A DNA stretch of 64,000 bases from Erpobdella octoculata (GCA_963978895.1 OZ022246.1:8408142-8472141), one strand, 5' to 3'; counted from the first letter of the stretch, positions 31,661 to 43,420 are shown. Made by a program: numbers and translations. Notes: a model not told the origin generated them from the sequence alone.

Positions 31661-32555
31661 GCATGTTGTCTCCATCCAGAGGCGTGGATTCAGCAAAATG
31701 TTGAGGGGCGAAGATTTTTTAACTTTAACCCAGAGAAATTTCAAACAAAAATGACCATCCCAATATACATTTGTATGTTGTATTTTCATGTAAATCATCA
31801 TATTAGTTAAAAAAACGGTTTAGAAAAAGTTAACTTTTATTTAATATTGAGTGCAGACAAAAAGCGTTTAAATTATGAATGTAACAAAGGGTATCGACGT
31901 TCTTTCATTTTTACAGAATTGTCCACTGAATGTCATCAAGATCAAATCGACTAAAGGTACTAATAAAAGATCAGAAAATATAAGCAGAGATTTTTAACTA
32001 ATTGGATATTAATCAACAGGTATGATAAATATTGCTTTCATCAACTAATCTAAATACTCAATCGTGTGTGAGCTAATAAAAATAATTTAAAATGAATTGG
32101 AAAAATCTTGGTGAGAGAGCTCAAGCAACCGTGTAGGATAAGAATATGCAAATTGTTCGTCAAGTTAGGACAGATCATGGACTCCTAAATAAAAGCTATC
32201 TGGACACAACCCTGAATGGGTGAGAACCTAATGAGTCTACTCATGGACTCCTAAATTTTTATTTAGGAGTCCATGGTCTACTACATGAAGCGATTGTGTA
32301 CAAGCATGTGAATGTAGCATGCATCGACGTATACTAGCTTATAAGCTGTGAGCCTTTTCAGCTCGTTGTTTATTATTTCATTGTCGGGTCGTCGAATGGT
32401 TTTATTTTGACAAAGATTATATTCTGATTCCAGAGTTAAGATTTTTGGATTTATTTAGCACTTCAGTTTATTTACTACTACAAACTTTGTCATTGTTAAC
32501 ATTATATTCAGCATTTGGTTGCAAAACTAGTAGTCAGCCAGAAATACATTTAACC
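31661..32555. other. Spacer with a short perfect hairpin (32242-32275)
   Basis: CATGGACTCCTAAAT and its complement are separated by TTTT; a further copy of the same phrase occurs at 32173. The rest shows no gene. Confidence 0.6.
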
Positions 32556-35173
32556 GTGAAAAAATCCTAGCAAGCACTTATTATATATCGTTGGAAAGGT
32601 ATGAATTAGGAGAATATGAAAATCGGAATTCTATAACTGTATAACAATGCGGGGGAGTGTAGGATAACAAAATAACAAGATGGCCGACAATTCGAAAATA
32701 TCTTTCCAAAACAATTATTTATAACAATGTTACAACTTGACTTTAATAGTCTTAAAGCAGTGCTACTTGAATAAATTTAAAAAAAAAATTTTTTTAATAA
32801 AATTTTTGAAGAAAAAGTTGAAAAACCACAGAAATTTATAGACCCTTCTCCCCATGGGCTGGATGACATTGGTAATGAGGGCCTTTTAAAGCTAGTCCAG
32901 TAGTACATAGATCCACTGGTATCATTTGACCTTGATTATGAATTTTGCGATATCAGCCATTTTGGAAAATGGCTTTTTATGGTTTTCAAAAGTCATTACT
33001 GCCAAAATTGAACCTATGAACAACAATCAAATACAAACTAGTTCCAGAATATGTTTATTCATATGCATCTATAAATAATTTCCAATTTCAACATATAATA
33101 CAAAAAACAAACAGAAAAACAATTTTTATTTCCTGCCCTGGAAATTGCAAGACATTATTCTTAGATTCTTGATTGTAAACATCCAGCATATTGTGAATAA
33201 TCATTTTTATAAATTAGAAAATATTGATATTTTGAGTCATTGGTTTCACTTGGTTGCCCAATTTATTGCCTAATGCCTGGTTAATCACAGGGAGTGCCAC
33301 GTGAGGGCTGACTCGTACTCACCACCTATACAAACAACATACAAACAAATATACAAACAACATACAAACAAGAAACGTATCAGCATATGTACATATTTAC
33401 ATCTAAATATACAAACACCTCTAGGTCTGCTGGAATATTTGGAAACACATTAAGAAAATCATAAATTTAACATGTGCACACATCTAGCTTTAAAAAAAAA
33501 TTAAAACACATACATAAAATATAAAACACATACATAAAATATAAAACACATACATAAAATATAAAACACATACACACAAATGACTAGTTAGTTTACCATT
33601 CAGCCCGGTTTAACCGTAACTGTTAGGTGGTGGTATCAGTGGTATGTTTAATTAAATTCCGAGTCCGGTTAGACCGCAACTGTCAGGTGGTGGTATGTTT
33701 AATTAAATTCCAAGTCCGTCTTAACTGCAACTGTTCGTATCTTCATTTAGGACTAATTGACTAGTTCGTTTGCCCTCAAAATTTCAAAAACCAAAATTAA
33801 GCCAGCATAAATGAAGCTGTTATCAAACATTCAGATCTTCAGTTTGAATGATACTATAACCACAACTGATAAATGCTTTCAGTGAGATCATGAAAAAGTC
33901 AGACTAGAATATCAAATAACTACAATCAAAACGTCAAAAACTAAAATTGCTGTCTAAGTTCGAAAGCAGCAAGAAATATTAAACTTATTCCACATAGAAG
34001 AAATCAATGTCTTCATAAAAAAAAACTGTGGATCATTGCTCTCAACCACATGTTCTGTGCCACAAGATTCTTCTTCACTGGCACTGCTTATATTATTTGT
34101 TTTATCTGCTGTTACACCGCCATTTGAGCAATCCGTTCCATGACAATTTCCGCACACAGAAACACAGTGCATATTGTTTCGCAGACATGAACACACTTGG
34201 ATGAGCAGTTTCCATTACAATAGCGTCGAACAAACTTCAGGACTGACTGAGGTGCAATGTCACCCACTATTTTCACGGGTTTTAAGCAGCTTTCAACTGA
34301 TTCCCAGTCCCAGTCGGTTGCCTTCAAGACTACTTTGTCCAGAGTCCCCCAAATCACAGCATGCAAATGAGCGAGTCGGACATGCAGGTGAGCAGCACAT
34401 TCTGATAGTGGCAGCCTTTCTGGTTGAAAACGACGACAGAGCCAATTTGAAATATGACTCATACCGTAAATCAGCCAATCTTTCCCCTACTTTCCAGCCA
34501 TACAGACTGACCAACAGGCTAGAACCAGCTCTGCACACCTCATCATCCGTAGCATTGCTTCTTTGCAGAGCCATGCGGCACGACAAATGCAATTTAATTA
34601 CATGTTTGTTGTAGTGCACATTAATATAATTTACCAAATCACAACAACCGGTAACTTCCAGTTTTTTAAATACAGTGGGCATGGCTCTTACAACTTCAGC
34701 AGTGTTTTCAGATGTTTCTTGCTTACAAAATGAACATTTTAAAAAATCTGAATTTATTTCTGTTTCCTCAGAAATTACAGAAGAAGATATCTCAGTCCTC
34801 ACTTCCTCTTTTCATACATACATGTTCTACACTTCTGCACCATTAAATTAAAAGTAACCACTCGACAAAAAATGTAGCAAACTTCCAGTGAGAACGGAAA
34901 AGAAAATAGCAATTTTCTAAAAAATTGTTTCTGTTGATATTTTCTAATTTGTCTTATTTATCTTTCAAATAGACCTAATCACCTAATCTAAACGTATACT
35001 AGTCGCCAAGCACAGAAGCGAACGACACTAATTTTACGAACTATCGCCCATCAAACTAAATGCCGTATAACTCACGACATACAACTCCGATTTTTATAGA
35101 ATTTAGAATGCTAAGTTCTTATCACTATTTTACACCTAATCTGAAAATTCTATGCTTGCTAGGATTTTTTCAC
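32556..35173. mobile_element. 2.6 kb DNA transposon-like element with 21 bp perfect terminal inverted repeats
   Basis: The ends at 32556-32576 and 35153-35173 are exact complements (GTGAAAAAATCCTAGCAA plus three bases). Subterminal regions also resemble each other (AAAATCGGAATTCTATA against AAAATCGGAGTTGTATG). The interior holds a minus-strand cysteine-rich protein relic, a four-fold TAAAACACATACATAAAA repeat (33502-33570) and a roughly 64 bp tandem repeat (33600-33740, GGTGGTGGTATGTTTAATT). I found no clear target-site duplication, so the superfamily stays open. Confidence 0.7.
33954..34802 (-). pseudogene. Cysteine-rich (CXC-like) protein of the TIR element, frameshifted
   Basis: Three overlapping minus-strand frames read as one protein with frame changes. 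The first (from 34802) contains FLKCSFCKQETSENT, a VHYNKHVIKLHL stretch and SLLVSLYGWKVGERLADLRY. The second (near 34460) continues LPLSECAAHLHVRLAHLHAVIW and a tryptophan-rich DWDWES. The third (from 34196) has CSCLRNNMHCVSVCGNCHGT, a cysteine cluster like CXC/tesmin-type repeats; the second frame also gives CNGNCSSKCVHVC just before it. I know this layout only as a multicopy, element-associated protein type in invertebrates and cannot name a function. At least two indels make this copy non-functional, unless it is spliced. Confidence 0.45.
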
Positions 35174-36250
35174 ACTTCCAATGCAACAAAATTTTCTACG
35201 TTCTGACTATAGCCACGGTTAACACTTACAACAAGTCAACGCTCGTATTACTTTTCATCATTTCACTCTTTTCTGCGTGATGAAGTTCAATATGAACAAG
35301 TAAATAAAAAACGAATTTTTAAAACCCAATGCTTTTATATGTAATTAAAACACAAATTTTGCAATCAATTTTTTCTTATATTACTCTTTTATTTTATATT
35401 AAAGTCGAAATATCTTAATTATATCGAAATATCGAAATTAATTAAAATTAACTAAATTAATTGACTTATTGTAAAACTAATAATTGAATATTGCATTGTC
35501 TTCTATTCTGAGCATGTATGCAAAATTTGAAAAAAATCTATCATCAGGAAGTGACTCAAAAATTGATTGCAAGATTTGAAACAGACAGAGAAACAGAGAC
35601 GACGAGTTAATAAAAGCATTGGTAAAAATGGAACCGTGCCAATCCAAGAATAATATAGAGTGTTAGCTCATTTCAGAAGTTGTTTTCTTCATTTCATTAT
35701 TCACTATGCTGGTAAAACCGTATAAGTCGTTGACAGAAATGTAAACAAATTTTTCCCGGTGATAAGCCCCGCCCACGACTAAGAAAAGTGAACTTAAGTT
35801 ATGATTTATGCTAATGACGATAATGAATGTACAGTAAGTAATTTATGTTATTGTTAATAATGAATGGACAGTTTTAATTTTAATTGGTCCTATCTATTCT
35901 ATATTATCAACGGACGCGTTGTTAAATTTATTGCGCTAGTGAATCCTGGTGTTAACCCCAGTAGCTCCTGCTCTAAGTAAGAGTCAAGGGTTAGAGTTAA
36001 GCGTTTAGATGGCGTGAGGGTGAAAGAATAAGGGCAAGGCGTGTCAAAAGAATCCAGTAAAAAACAACGCGCTATATGTGATCGATGGACGAGCATCTCT
36101 TTTAAGTATTAAGGGCATGTGGCTGAATACGAAAGACAAAATGAAAAAGATGCGGGGAACCTCTGACGTGCATAATGTTACCTCTTACTTAAAAAAAATG
36201 AATGAGAAAAGAGAAGTCTGCTTCCAGAAGGCATCTGCGTCACTTTTACC
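35174..36250. other. Spacer containing repeat family Z, copy 1
   Basis: The stretch 35298-35622 (GTAAATAAAAAACGAATTTT to TTAATAAAAGCATTGGTAA) is repeated at 41155-41500 and in part at 41715-41920 and 42150-42250. No coding feature is recognised; 35623-36250 shows nothing notable. Confidence 0.5.
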
Positions 36251-36478
36251 GCCAAAAAACAGTGGTTGTTAAGCGCTTTTGTTGGGCTATGTTGAACACA
36301 ACACTCGACTATGAATGGGTACGAATCAATGCTCGATAGTACCTATATATATAAGTTGTACGGCTTACATTCCGTCACTAGCTAATTTAAGAGCTATCGA
36401 AGATATATGTTTTATGATATATATTATAAGGAAACATAGCGTTGATATGTTTTAACGAGCCACATAAATCAGAAACTT

Positions 36479-36680
36479 GGATGGCTTACAATCCACCACG
36501 AAATAACGCAAATAACTCGAACCCAGGACTGTCGGATCGGCAACACCGCCTCGCATCATGCCAACTACCTTACCATCTGCGCCACTTCCACGCCAAAAAA
36601 ACAGTGGTTGTTAAGCGCTGAAAGTTCGAGTCTGACGTTGGGACATTTATATTTGCGTTATTTCGTGGTGGATTGTATAT
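36479..36680. mobile_element. tRNA-like SINE pair in head-to-head inversion
   Basis: On the minus strand 36590-36510 reads GTGGCGCAGATGGTAAGG (A-box-like) and later CCTGGGTTCGAGT (B-box-like), a tRNA-derived SINE head, followed by TTATTTGCGTTATTTCGTGG. The plus strand at 36612-36678 repeats AAGTTCGAGTCTGACG and then TTTGCGTTATTTCGTGGTGG. The two arms (36490-36514 and 36653-36677) are near-perfect complements. The phrase CCAAAAAACAGTGGTTGTTAAGCGC occurs at 36252 and 36593. Confidence 0.6.
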
Positions 36681-36919
36681 ATATTTTTATATCTACGGTT
36701 TATAATCAAGGCTGATAAACCACAGAAGAGTTTATAAACTAAAAAAGACAGGAAAAATATAGAGTGAGTGTTTACATAACTTCAATCAACCAGTCTTAAT
36801 AACAGTTACTAAGATACAAGTTTTTGATTAAGTGTGTATTTCTTCTAATAAATAAAGGACCATTTTCAAAGAACCTGAATATTATAACAACTGGTGTCAG
36901 AAGCAGGATACATTTGGAA

Positions 36920-38384
36920 ATGGGTTTAATTACTTTGGAAGAATTGAAGTGCTCAGATTTAAAAGGGCAGCTTCTTCTGAGGGGTTTATCTACTGTTGGC
37001 AAAAAGAACGAGCTAAAAGAAAAACTGCAACAATTTCTCGAAGGTGAAGGAAAAGACCCTGATACTTTTGAGTTTGAAATCAAAACCCCAATGGAATTGA
37101 TGACATTGATGAGAGAGGAAAGCATAGCAGCACAAGAAGAGAACAGAGCAGCACAAGAAGAGAACAGAGCAGCACAAGAAGAGAACAGAGCAGCACAAGA
37201 AGAGAACAGAGCAGCACAAGAAGAGAACAGAGCAGCACAAGAAGAGAACAGAGCAGCACAAGAAGAGAACAGAGCAGCACAAGAAGAGAACAGAGCAGCA
37301 CAAGAAGAGAACAGAGCAGCACAAGAAGAGAACAGAGCAGCGCAACGAAGAATTGAAGAGCTAATTATTGACGATCGGCTTCGTTTATCAGAAGTTGAAA
37401 ACAGAGTCAGTAACCTGGAGAAGCTGGTGAAAAATAACGTCGGAGAAATCGAAACAAGATTGAACAATATGGTCAAACAATTACAGAATGGTTGCCAAGT
37501 CCAAGAAAGAATTCATTCCGTTGAACATGCCAAGACCCCGGCTTTTGATGGCACTGTGTCTGGCATTGTCCGTCTACAAAGCTCAATTTGAAATTGCTGT
37601 CAGGAAAAATAATTGGTTAACCAGCCAGCAGAAGGCAGAAAATCTGGTATTTTCCTTGAGGGGAGAAGCTTTACAGCTTCTCGAGCTTATTGTAGATAGA
37701 GATGATTACGATGCGATCGTAAAGGTTCTCGAGAACAGATTCGGTAATCAACGCGCGCCCGAAATTTTTCGAGCTCAACTCAAGAGTCGACGCCAGAAAC
37801 CCGGAGAAAGCATGCAACAGCTGGAAGCGGATATAGAACGGCTTGCTAATCTGGGATACCCCTTGTGCCCTCGAAATGTCCTCAACACAATTATTACGGA
37901 TGGATTCATAGCGGCCTTGAAGAACTCTGAAACCCAAAAGGCTCTTAGGGTTGCCCGCGTAGCTAGTCCCAGCGAAGCTTTGGCATTTGCAATAAATTAT
38001 GAAGCCTCTGTGGAGTCATCTGATAGGTCTCGTCACGTAAGAAAATTGGGAAGCGAGGATGAAGATGAACTGGATGATCGAGTCCGGAGAGTTATTAAGA
38101 AAAGAATTAACTGGAAAGGAAATAACTCACCACACTGCTGGAGTTGTAAAAGACCGGGACATCTACAAAAAGGGGAACTGTGTTTTTATCGACAGTTGAC
38201 AGTTAATCGACTTAAATTGGAAAGTCGATTATCCTGCGAAGAAGTCGATTATCCTGCGAAGGAGTCGATTATCCTGCGAAGGAGTCGATTATCCTGCGAA
38301 GGAGTCGATTATCCTGCGAGTCGATTAACCAGCGCACGCTTTGCTGTGCATGACAACAAAACGCATCCGCATGGGTCGATATAG
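36920..38384 (+). pseudogene. Gag protein with SAP domain and ten-fold heptad repeat, frameshifted
   Basis: From ATG 36920 the protein starts with a SAP-like domain (LITLEELKCSDLKGQLLLRG...GKKNELKEKLQQFL, about residues 2-43), a DNA-binding fold. Then come exactly ten copies of AAQEENR encoded by a 21 bp repeat (37127-37336), predicted to form a coiled coil. Next is HAKTPAFDGTVS, the entry into the retroviral-type Gag core. Near 37568 one extra base shifts the frame: the core continues in the overlapping frame as VYKAQFEIAVRKNNWL and on to a CWSCKRPGH zinc knuckle near 38140. The last part (38222 on) is a 20 bp tandem repeat read as protein. The frameshift could be mutational or programmed; the truncated context favours decay. 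Confidence 0.7.
38222..38329. repeat. 20 bp tandem repeat, five units
   Basis: Unit GTCGATTATCCTGCGAAGGA with few changes, ending in a variant GTCGATTAACCAGCG. It lies at the breakpoint of the gag relic. Confidence 0.9.
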
Positions 38385-38399
38385 GTATATTAACCGAAG

Positions 38400-38600
38400 T
38401 TATCTTTTTTTTTTTTATGATAGTTTATAGTCCTCTACACTAAGTGTTTTAAGACTGAATTGGCTGCATGTAGGAAGCACATAAGTACTTCCTGTCGTGG
38501 ATCAAAATTTGTTCCTTTTAACTGTCCCTCCTCCTTTATCCAGGCTTGGGACTGGCTCGAAATTAGCGAGGCGGAGTTAACCGAAGTTATCATTGTCTCT
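38400..38600 (+). repeat. Dispersed repeat family X, copy 2
   Basis: It begins with a T run and GATAGTTTATAGTCCTC, continues with CTTCCTGTCGTGGATCA and CAGGCTTGGGACTGGCTCG, the complement of 11392-11734. The stretch 38601-38935 after it shows no gene. Confidence 0.65.
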
Positions 38601-38944
38601 GGTTTATTTAAAGATGGCTTCTTATTCACTTGGTGGTGTTTTTATATAGACTGTATGCTAAGTACTACTATATCAGCATAATTGCAGTATTATTATCTTA
38701 AATTAATTTAAACAATTTCTGAATTCTTAATTCAAAGTTGGTAATTTTTTATTGATTAATAATTCTGTCGCTAGAGTTACATGCTAGATGACCGTAGGTA
38801 AGTTTCTGCAGATGCCCACAAGGCGCACAAAGGAAATGACCGGAGGCGCTCTATAATTATTCATATTGACTAACAACTGAATATTCATAGTGCATAGGCT
38901 ACTATTAACTGTAGTACTTTTCTTTATGCTGTAACTTTTACTAG

Positions 38945-40640
38945 CTGATAGGCATTGGTGTGTATGCTCCATCGACCGGTCTCAGAATGTCCAGAAGAAC
39001 ATCGGACAACATTTCAATTTTTGCTGCAGAAATAGAAGCAATCAAAATAGCTCTTAATCTATATGGAAATCATTTACTTTCATCAAATGCATTAGAATCT
39101 GATCCACTACAAAATCTTGTAATTTTTACAGATTCTTTTAGTGCCGTCAAAGCATTAGACATTTGTCACAATTTTGCAAAATCTCACTACCAACAATCTG
39201 TCGTACAAACTACAACTAATCTTTTCAGAAATAGGAACGTTGTATGCAAGTTGGTCTGGATTCTAAGCCACATTGGCGTGCAGGGTAATGAAACTGCTGA
39301 CGTTCTTGCCAAAACGGCAACCACTTACACCGAAATCCATATAGGGGAGACCGGGGCATGTTGAACCACAGGGCATGTTGAACCAGATGGGTAAATTAGC
39401 TTATTTATAGAAAAAATTTTTTCAGAGTTTCATAGTTTGGACTAATAATATAAATAATAGTAGCTGTGTTGATTTGTGATGTTTTTGTATGTTAATTTTA
39501 AAATAATCGCGATATAAGTGATTTTGCCGTTTTCGAGTAATTTTGAGTCGTTGACGTTATTGTTCTTTAAAACACAATTGCAAAGAAAGTGAGTAATTTT
39601 AAGATACATATTTTTGTTGTGTTTTTATCCAGTAACACAGTACGTGTTTTCTTTCTCGCATCAGTAACATGTTAATCAGCCTACAGTTAAAATACTAGGA
39701 CCAATACGATTGGGGCATGTTGAACCATTTTGTTAGGGGCACGTTGAACCAACAATATTTTATCATGGTGATGATTTGACTTGTTATAATTTTTAGATAT
39801 TTTATTAGATAATTTTAATAGAAATTTTTTTCATTTATTAGATAATTTTAATAGAAATTTTTTTCATTTATTAGATATTTTTATCAGTTATTAGATTTTT
39901 TAGACTGGGTTTTTCTCAGGGTCATTGCGTGTTCTCACAATAACCCAATAACCATTCTAAAACACACAAGTTGTTACAATAATTACGTAAGCAGCATTAA
40001 GCAGCTTCAGTGATTTAATCCATAGCGTTTCGTAACACAAGAACTTATTATTAGTAATATTAATTATAATAATTACGCAACTTTTGTAATAAATTAGATG
40101 AACTTAAAAACCTCAAATACAACAAAACCAAAAAATTGCGAAATCCGAATTTTATTGGAGATATAAAGTAAAATAGAAGATTGAAGATAAATCAATTTGA
40201 CTTAGATAACATTTGTACATTTGAAAATGTTTCATTAGAACAATAACTGCTTAGCAACAGCAGCTATAAAATATTGGTTCAACGTGCCCCGTTAACGGGG
40301 TAAGTTGAACCACATGACGGGCTTGCTAATATTTTCTTCTATGGTCAAGGAAAAATCTTAAAATTAAAAATAATTTTTGGTATACGTAATAAACATATTT
40401 GTTTATAATAATAACCTATTTCAAGATGTTTTACTGCAATAATAAATGTGTACTGAGTAAAGTTATAAAAATTGGTTCAACATGCCCCGGTCTCCCCTAC
40501 CATTGAAACTCCAGAATACAAGAAAATAATCAAATCAAAGATTCTAAATGAATGGCAAAACACTTGGAAAACTGTGGAAATTAATGAGTTATACAAAAAA
40601 CTAGTACCTCTTCCAAGTCTTATTTCTTGGTTATTTTTGA
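38945..40640 (+). mobile_element. LINE ORF2 RNase H and C-terminal fragment, split by a pogo-type insertion
   Basis: The part 38945-39343 encodes an RNase H domain of an I/Jockey-type LINE: GVYAPSTGLRMSRRT, FAAEIEAIKIAL (catalytic E), VIFTDSFSAVKAL (catalytic D), and VWILSHIGVQGNETAD (terminal D). At 39342 the frame is interrupted by a TA-flanked element and resumes at 40498: TIETPEYKKIIKSKI and LNEWQNTWK, the usual tryptophan-rich end of these proteins. Without the insertion the frame would be open across the site. The upstream reverse transcriptase is missing. Confidence 0.75.
39344..40497. mobile_element. Pogo/mariner-type element with TA target duplication
   Basis: Terminal inverted repeats begin GGGGAGACCGGGGCATGTTG and are flanked by TA (39342-39343 and 40498-40499). 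The subterminal phrase TTGAACCA is repeated several times at both ends. The 1154 bp interior has no transposase. The end sequence is related to that of the element at 44563 (GGGGAGATGGGGGC), so both may use the same kind of transposase. Confidence 0.85.
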
Positions 40641-41154
40641 CGTAGTGGTCGCCGTTTTATTATTTTTAAACCGTTGTGGTTTACATGAATATTTTTATTG
40701 TCTATGAAGGAATTTTTAATCGATGCATTTTCCTTTTACAAGTTACCTCAAGGTACAATATTAGCGGAGTAAAGGCGTATTCATTTCAGGAACAGTTGGA
40801 TGTAGCGACTCTATAACAAAGAAACTAGTTTTTTGTTTTGTTAAACGTCTTAGTTTGTTTGCCTGTTTGCGTTTTACTAGATTTGGTTAGTTTGTTCATG
40901 TCTGACATATATTTAAAGTATATTTGTTTTTATGCATTATCTATTTATTCACAATAGAAAATTAAAAACATTGTTCACTATAAGGCATTACATTAGAGTG
41001 CCTACGTGTGATTGAATATTTTTGTTTTAACTAATTTTATTTTATTACACGGAGTTTTAGTGAACGGTAACTTTTTATTCATTTAATTTATTAGGTTGAT
41101 CATCCATTACGCTCAGCAATAACATTCAATTTGATGTCAATAAATATTTAAACA
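40641..41154. other. AT-rich spacer, nothing recognised
   Basis: Short open frames only; no repeat that I could match elsewhere in the window. Confidence 0.4.
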
Positions 41155-42480
41155 AGTAAATTAAAAACGAATTTTTAAAACCAATGCTCTTATATGTAAT
41201 TAAAACATACATTTTGCAATCAATTTTTTCTTATATTACTCTTTTATTTTATATTAAAGTCGAAATATCTTAATTATATCGAAATATCGAAATTAATTAA
41301 AATTAACTAAATTAATTGACTTATTGTAAAACTAATAATTGAATATTGCATTGTCTTCTATTTTGAGCATGTATGCAAAATTTGAAAAAAATCTATCATC
41401 AGGAAGTGACTCAAAAATTGATTGCAAGATTTGAAACAGACAGAGAAACAAACAGACAGACAGAGAAACAGAGACGACGAGTTAATAAAAGCATTGGTAA
41501 TAATAATAAAAATATCATCAAAAAGCATCGAATTTAAATATCTCAACTATTTTCATGAAAATTTCGTACACGCTTGAGAATCGCGGTCAGTGAGTGTGGT
41601 TCGTGTTAACTTGGTAAAATAGTCTGCCAGTCGGTTAGCGTTTTGTGGTCAAGAAAACCCTCAAGAAAACCCTCAAGAAAACCCTCAAGAAACCCCTCGA
41701 TAAAATCCTCAAGAAAATTAATTGACTTATTGTAAAACTAATAATTGAATATTGCATTGTCTTCTATCTTGAGCATGTATGCAAAATTTGAAAAAAATCT
41801 ATCATCAGGAAGTGACTCAAAAATTGATTGCAAGATTTGAAACAGACAGAGAAACAGACAGACAGAGAAACAGACAGACAGAGAAACAGAGCCGACGAGT
41901 TAATAAAAGCATTGGTAATAACATCAAATCATTATAATAAAAATGCAATCTCCTCGACCCACTGTGGTGGTGGAGGTCGCTGAAGTCTCTCGCGGTCTTG
42001 CTTAGTCATGCGCGGCGCTGGGCGGGGGGGTCCGGACTCCCCCAGCTCCGACAGGTGTCACCCGTGGGATTTTTGCAAATCCAAAAACTTTTTTTACTGG
42101 GGGGGGGCTACTTGAATCTCATTGGATTAATCACTGTATTTTTAACTGGTTTGCAAGATTTGAAACAGACAGAGAAACAAACAAACAGACAGAGAAACAA
42201 ACAGACAGACAGAGAAACAGAGACGACGAGTTAATAAAAGCATTGGTAATAATATTAAAAATATCATCAAAAAGCATCGAATTTAAATATCTCAACTATT
42301 TTCATGAAAATTTCGTACACGCTTGAGAATCGCGGTCAGTGAGTGTGGTTCGTGTTAACTTGGTAAAATAGTCTGCCAGTCGGTTAGCGTTTTGTGGTCA
42401 AGAAAACCCTCAAGAAAACCCTCAAGAAAACCCTCAAGAAACCCCTCGATAAAACCCTCAAGAAAATATTTTTTAGTAAT
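41155..42480. repeat. Repeat family Z cluster with an internal direct duplication
   Basis: Three partial family Z copies (ends: CAGACAGAGAAACAGAGACG and TTAATAAAAGCATTGGTAA) near 41500, 41915 and 42245. The block 41515-41700 (ATCATCAAAAAGCATCGAAT to a CAAGAAAACCCT tandem repeat) recurs at 42260-42470, about 740 bp further. CAGACAGAGAAA units vary in number between copies. The middle (41950-42110) is GC-richer and unique. Confidence 0.75.
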
Positions 42481-42599
42481 TTTACTTTCAGTAACAGTCA
42501 TTTTCTAAAAACCAGGTATTTTACCCATTTTTTAAAATTGATACTCTGGTAGGGAGAAACATTCCCCCACTCCTGAATCCGTCCCTGGTTATTATTTCA

Positions 42600-43420
42600 A
42601 CTGGCATTTCAAAACTGAAGGCGTTCAAAAAACGGACATATTCAGAAGACTGTGTTCAGTACGGTTTCACTTGTATCACTGACAACGAGCCACTGAATTG
42701 TTTATAATGTCATGTCAAATGACAATTTAAAACTTAATGAGCTAAAAGTGCAGTGCATTTCAACAATTCAAAATCGATTGACGTTCTTAAACAGAAAGGA
42801 GCTCGGTGTGACGCCGCAGCAAGTTTACCTCAACTAGGAATTTGGTCAATTATTGACAAACTAATCCTGATTGCCTTTTACCTAGTTTTTCTATCGAATT
42901 GTTAAAAGTAACAAGTAAAAGAAAAAACGAGTTTTTTAACACAAACTTGTATTTCAAATACACTCGATTTAGAAATACGAGAGATGTTCAAATAATTTTT
43001 TTCTTAATCGAATCATGTATTGTATTGTCATCCAATATAAAACTATGCTGAAAGTTTCAGCTTCCTAGCTAGTCAAAAAGCTGGGTAAATTTCACTGTAA
43101 AGATTTGCGTACAGAGAAAGCCACACACACACACACAAACAAAGATTGTAACCTAAATAAAAGTTTGTAAAAACCTCACTACTCTTTTTTAGATAGCTAC
43201 CCAGCGTTGGCCAAAAGTTCGCTGACGTTCATCATTCCTTTCGCTACTGCTTACTTGTGTGAGATTGGCTTTTCTGTTTTGGTAAATGTGGAAACCATGC
43301 AAAGAATTTGATTAGAGTCCAGTTATGATATGCGAATTGCCTTGTTAAAGATTGGTCCTCATTTTTCTGTCTTAATCGGTGGGAAGCAACAAAAATAAAT
43401 TAAATAAAAAAACTTGATGC
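42600..43420 (+). pseudogene. ZBED5-like hAT transposase relic, interrupted by repeat Y
   Basis: The first piece (about 42620-42720) reads KRTYSEDCVQYGFTCITDN with a following C..CH-type stretch, like the N-terminal BED region of ZBED5-type proteins. The last piece (43190-43400) reads YPALAKSSLTFIIPFATAYL, CEIGFSVLVNVETM and a DMRIALLKIGPHFSVL end, the conserved C-terminus of that family. Stops and a deletion of the middle make it non-functional. Between them (42900-43175) sits repeat family Y. Confidence 0.6.
42900..43175 (+). repeat. Dispersed repeat family Y copy
   Basis: Matches 14515-14760: AACACAAACTTGTATTTCAA, TCGATTTAGAAATACG, TGCTGAAAGTTTCAGCTTCC, AACCTAAATAAAAGTTTG. Confidence 0.75.

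Larger units (their letters stand above)
36889..38384 (+). mobile_element. 5' portion of an LTR retrotransposon (LTR end, PBS, gag)
   Basis: An LTR-like end TATTATAACA is followed by the primer-binding-type sequence TGGTGTCAGAAGCAGGATA at 36892-36910, common after Gypsy LTRs, and then the gag frame. No pol, no 3' LTR and no 5' LTR border were found. The sequence is cut off after the zinc-knuckle region by a short tandem repeat. Confidence 0.65.

Noticed and set aside
32245..32275. Short hairpin as a transcription terminator
   Set aside because: Rho-independent termination is not expected in an animal genome and no gene adjoins it; it is more likely a repeat fragment.
36510..36595. Functional tRNA gene
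   Set aside because: Only A-box and B-box-like motifs match; the acceptor and anticodon stems do not form a normal cloverleaf by eye, so a SINE head is more likely.
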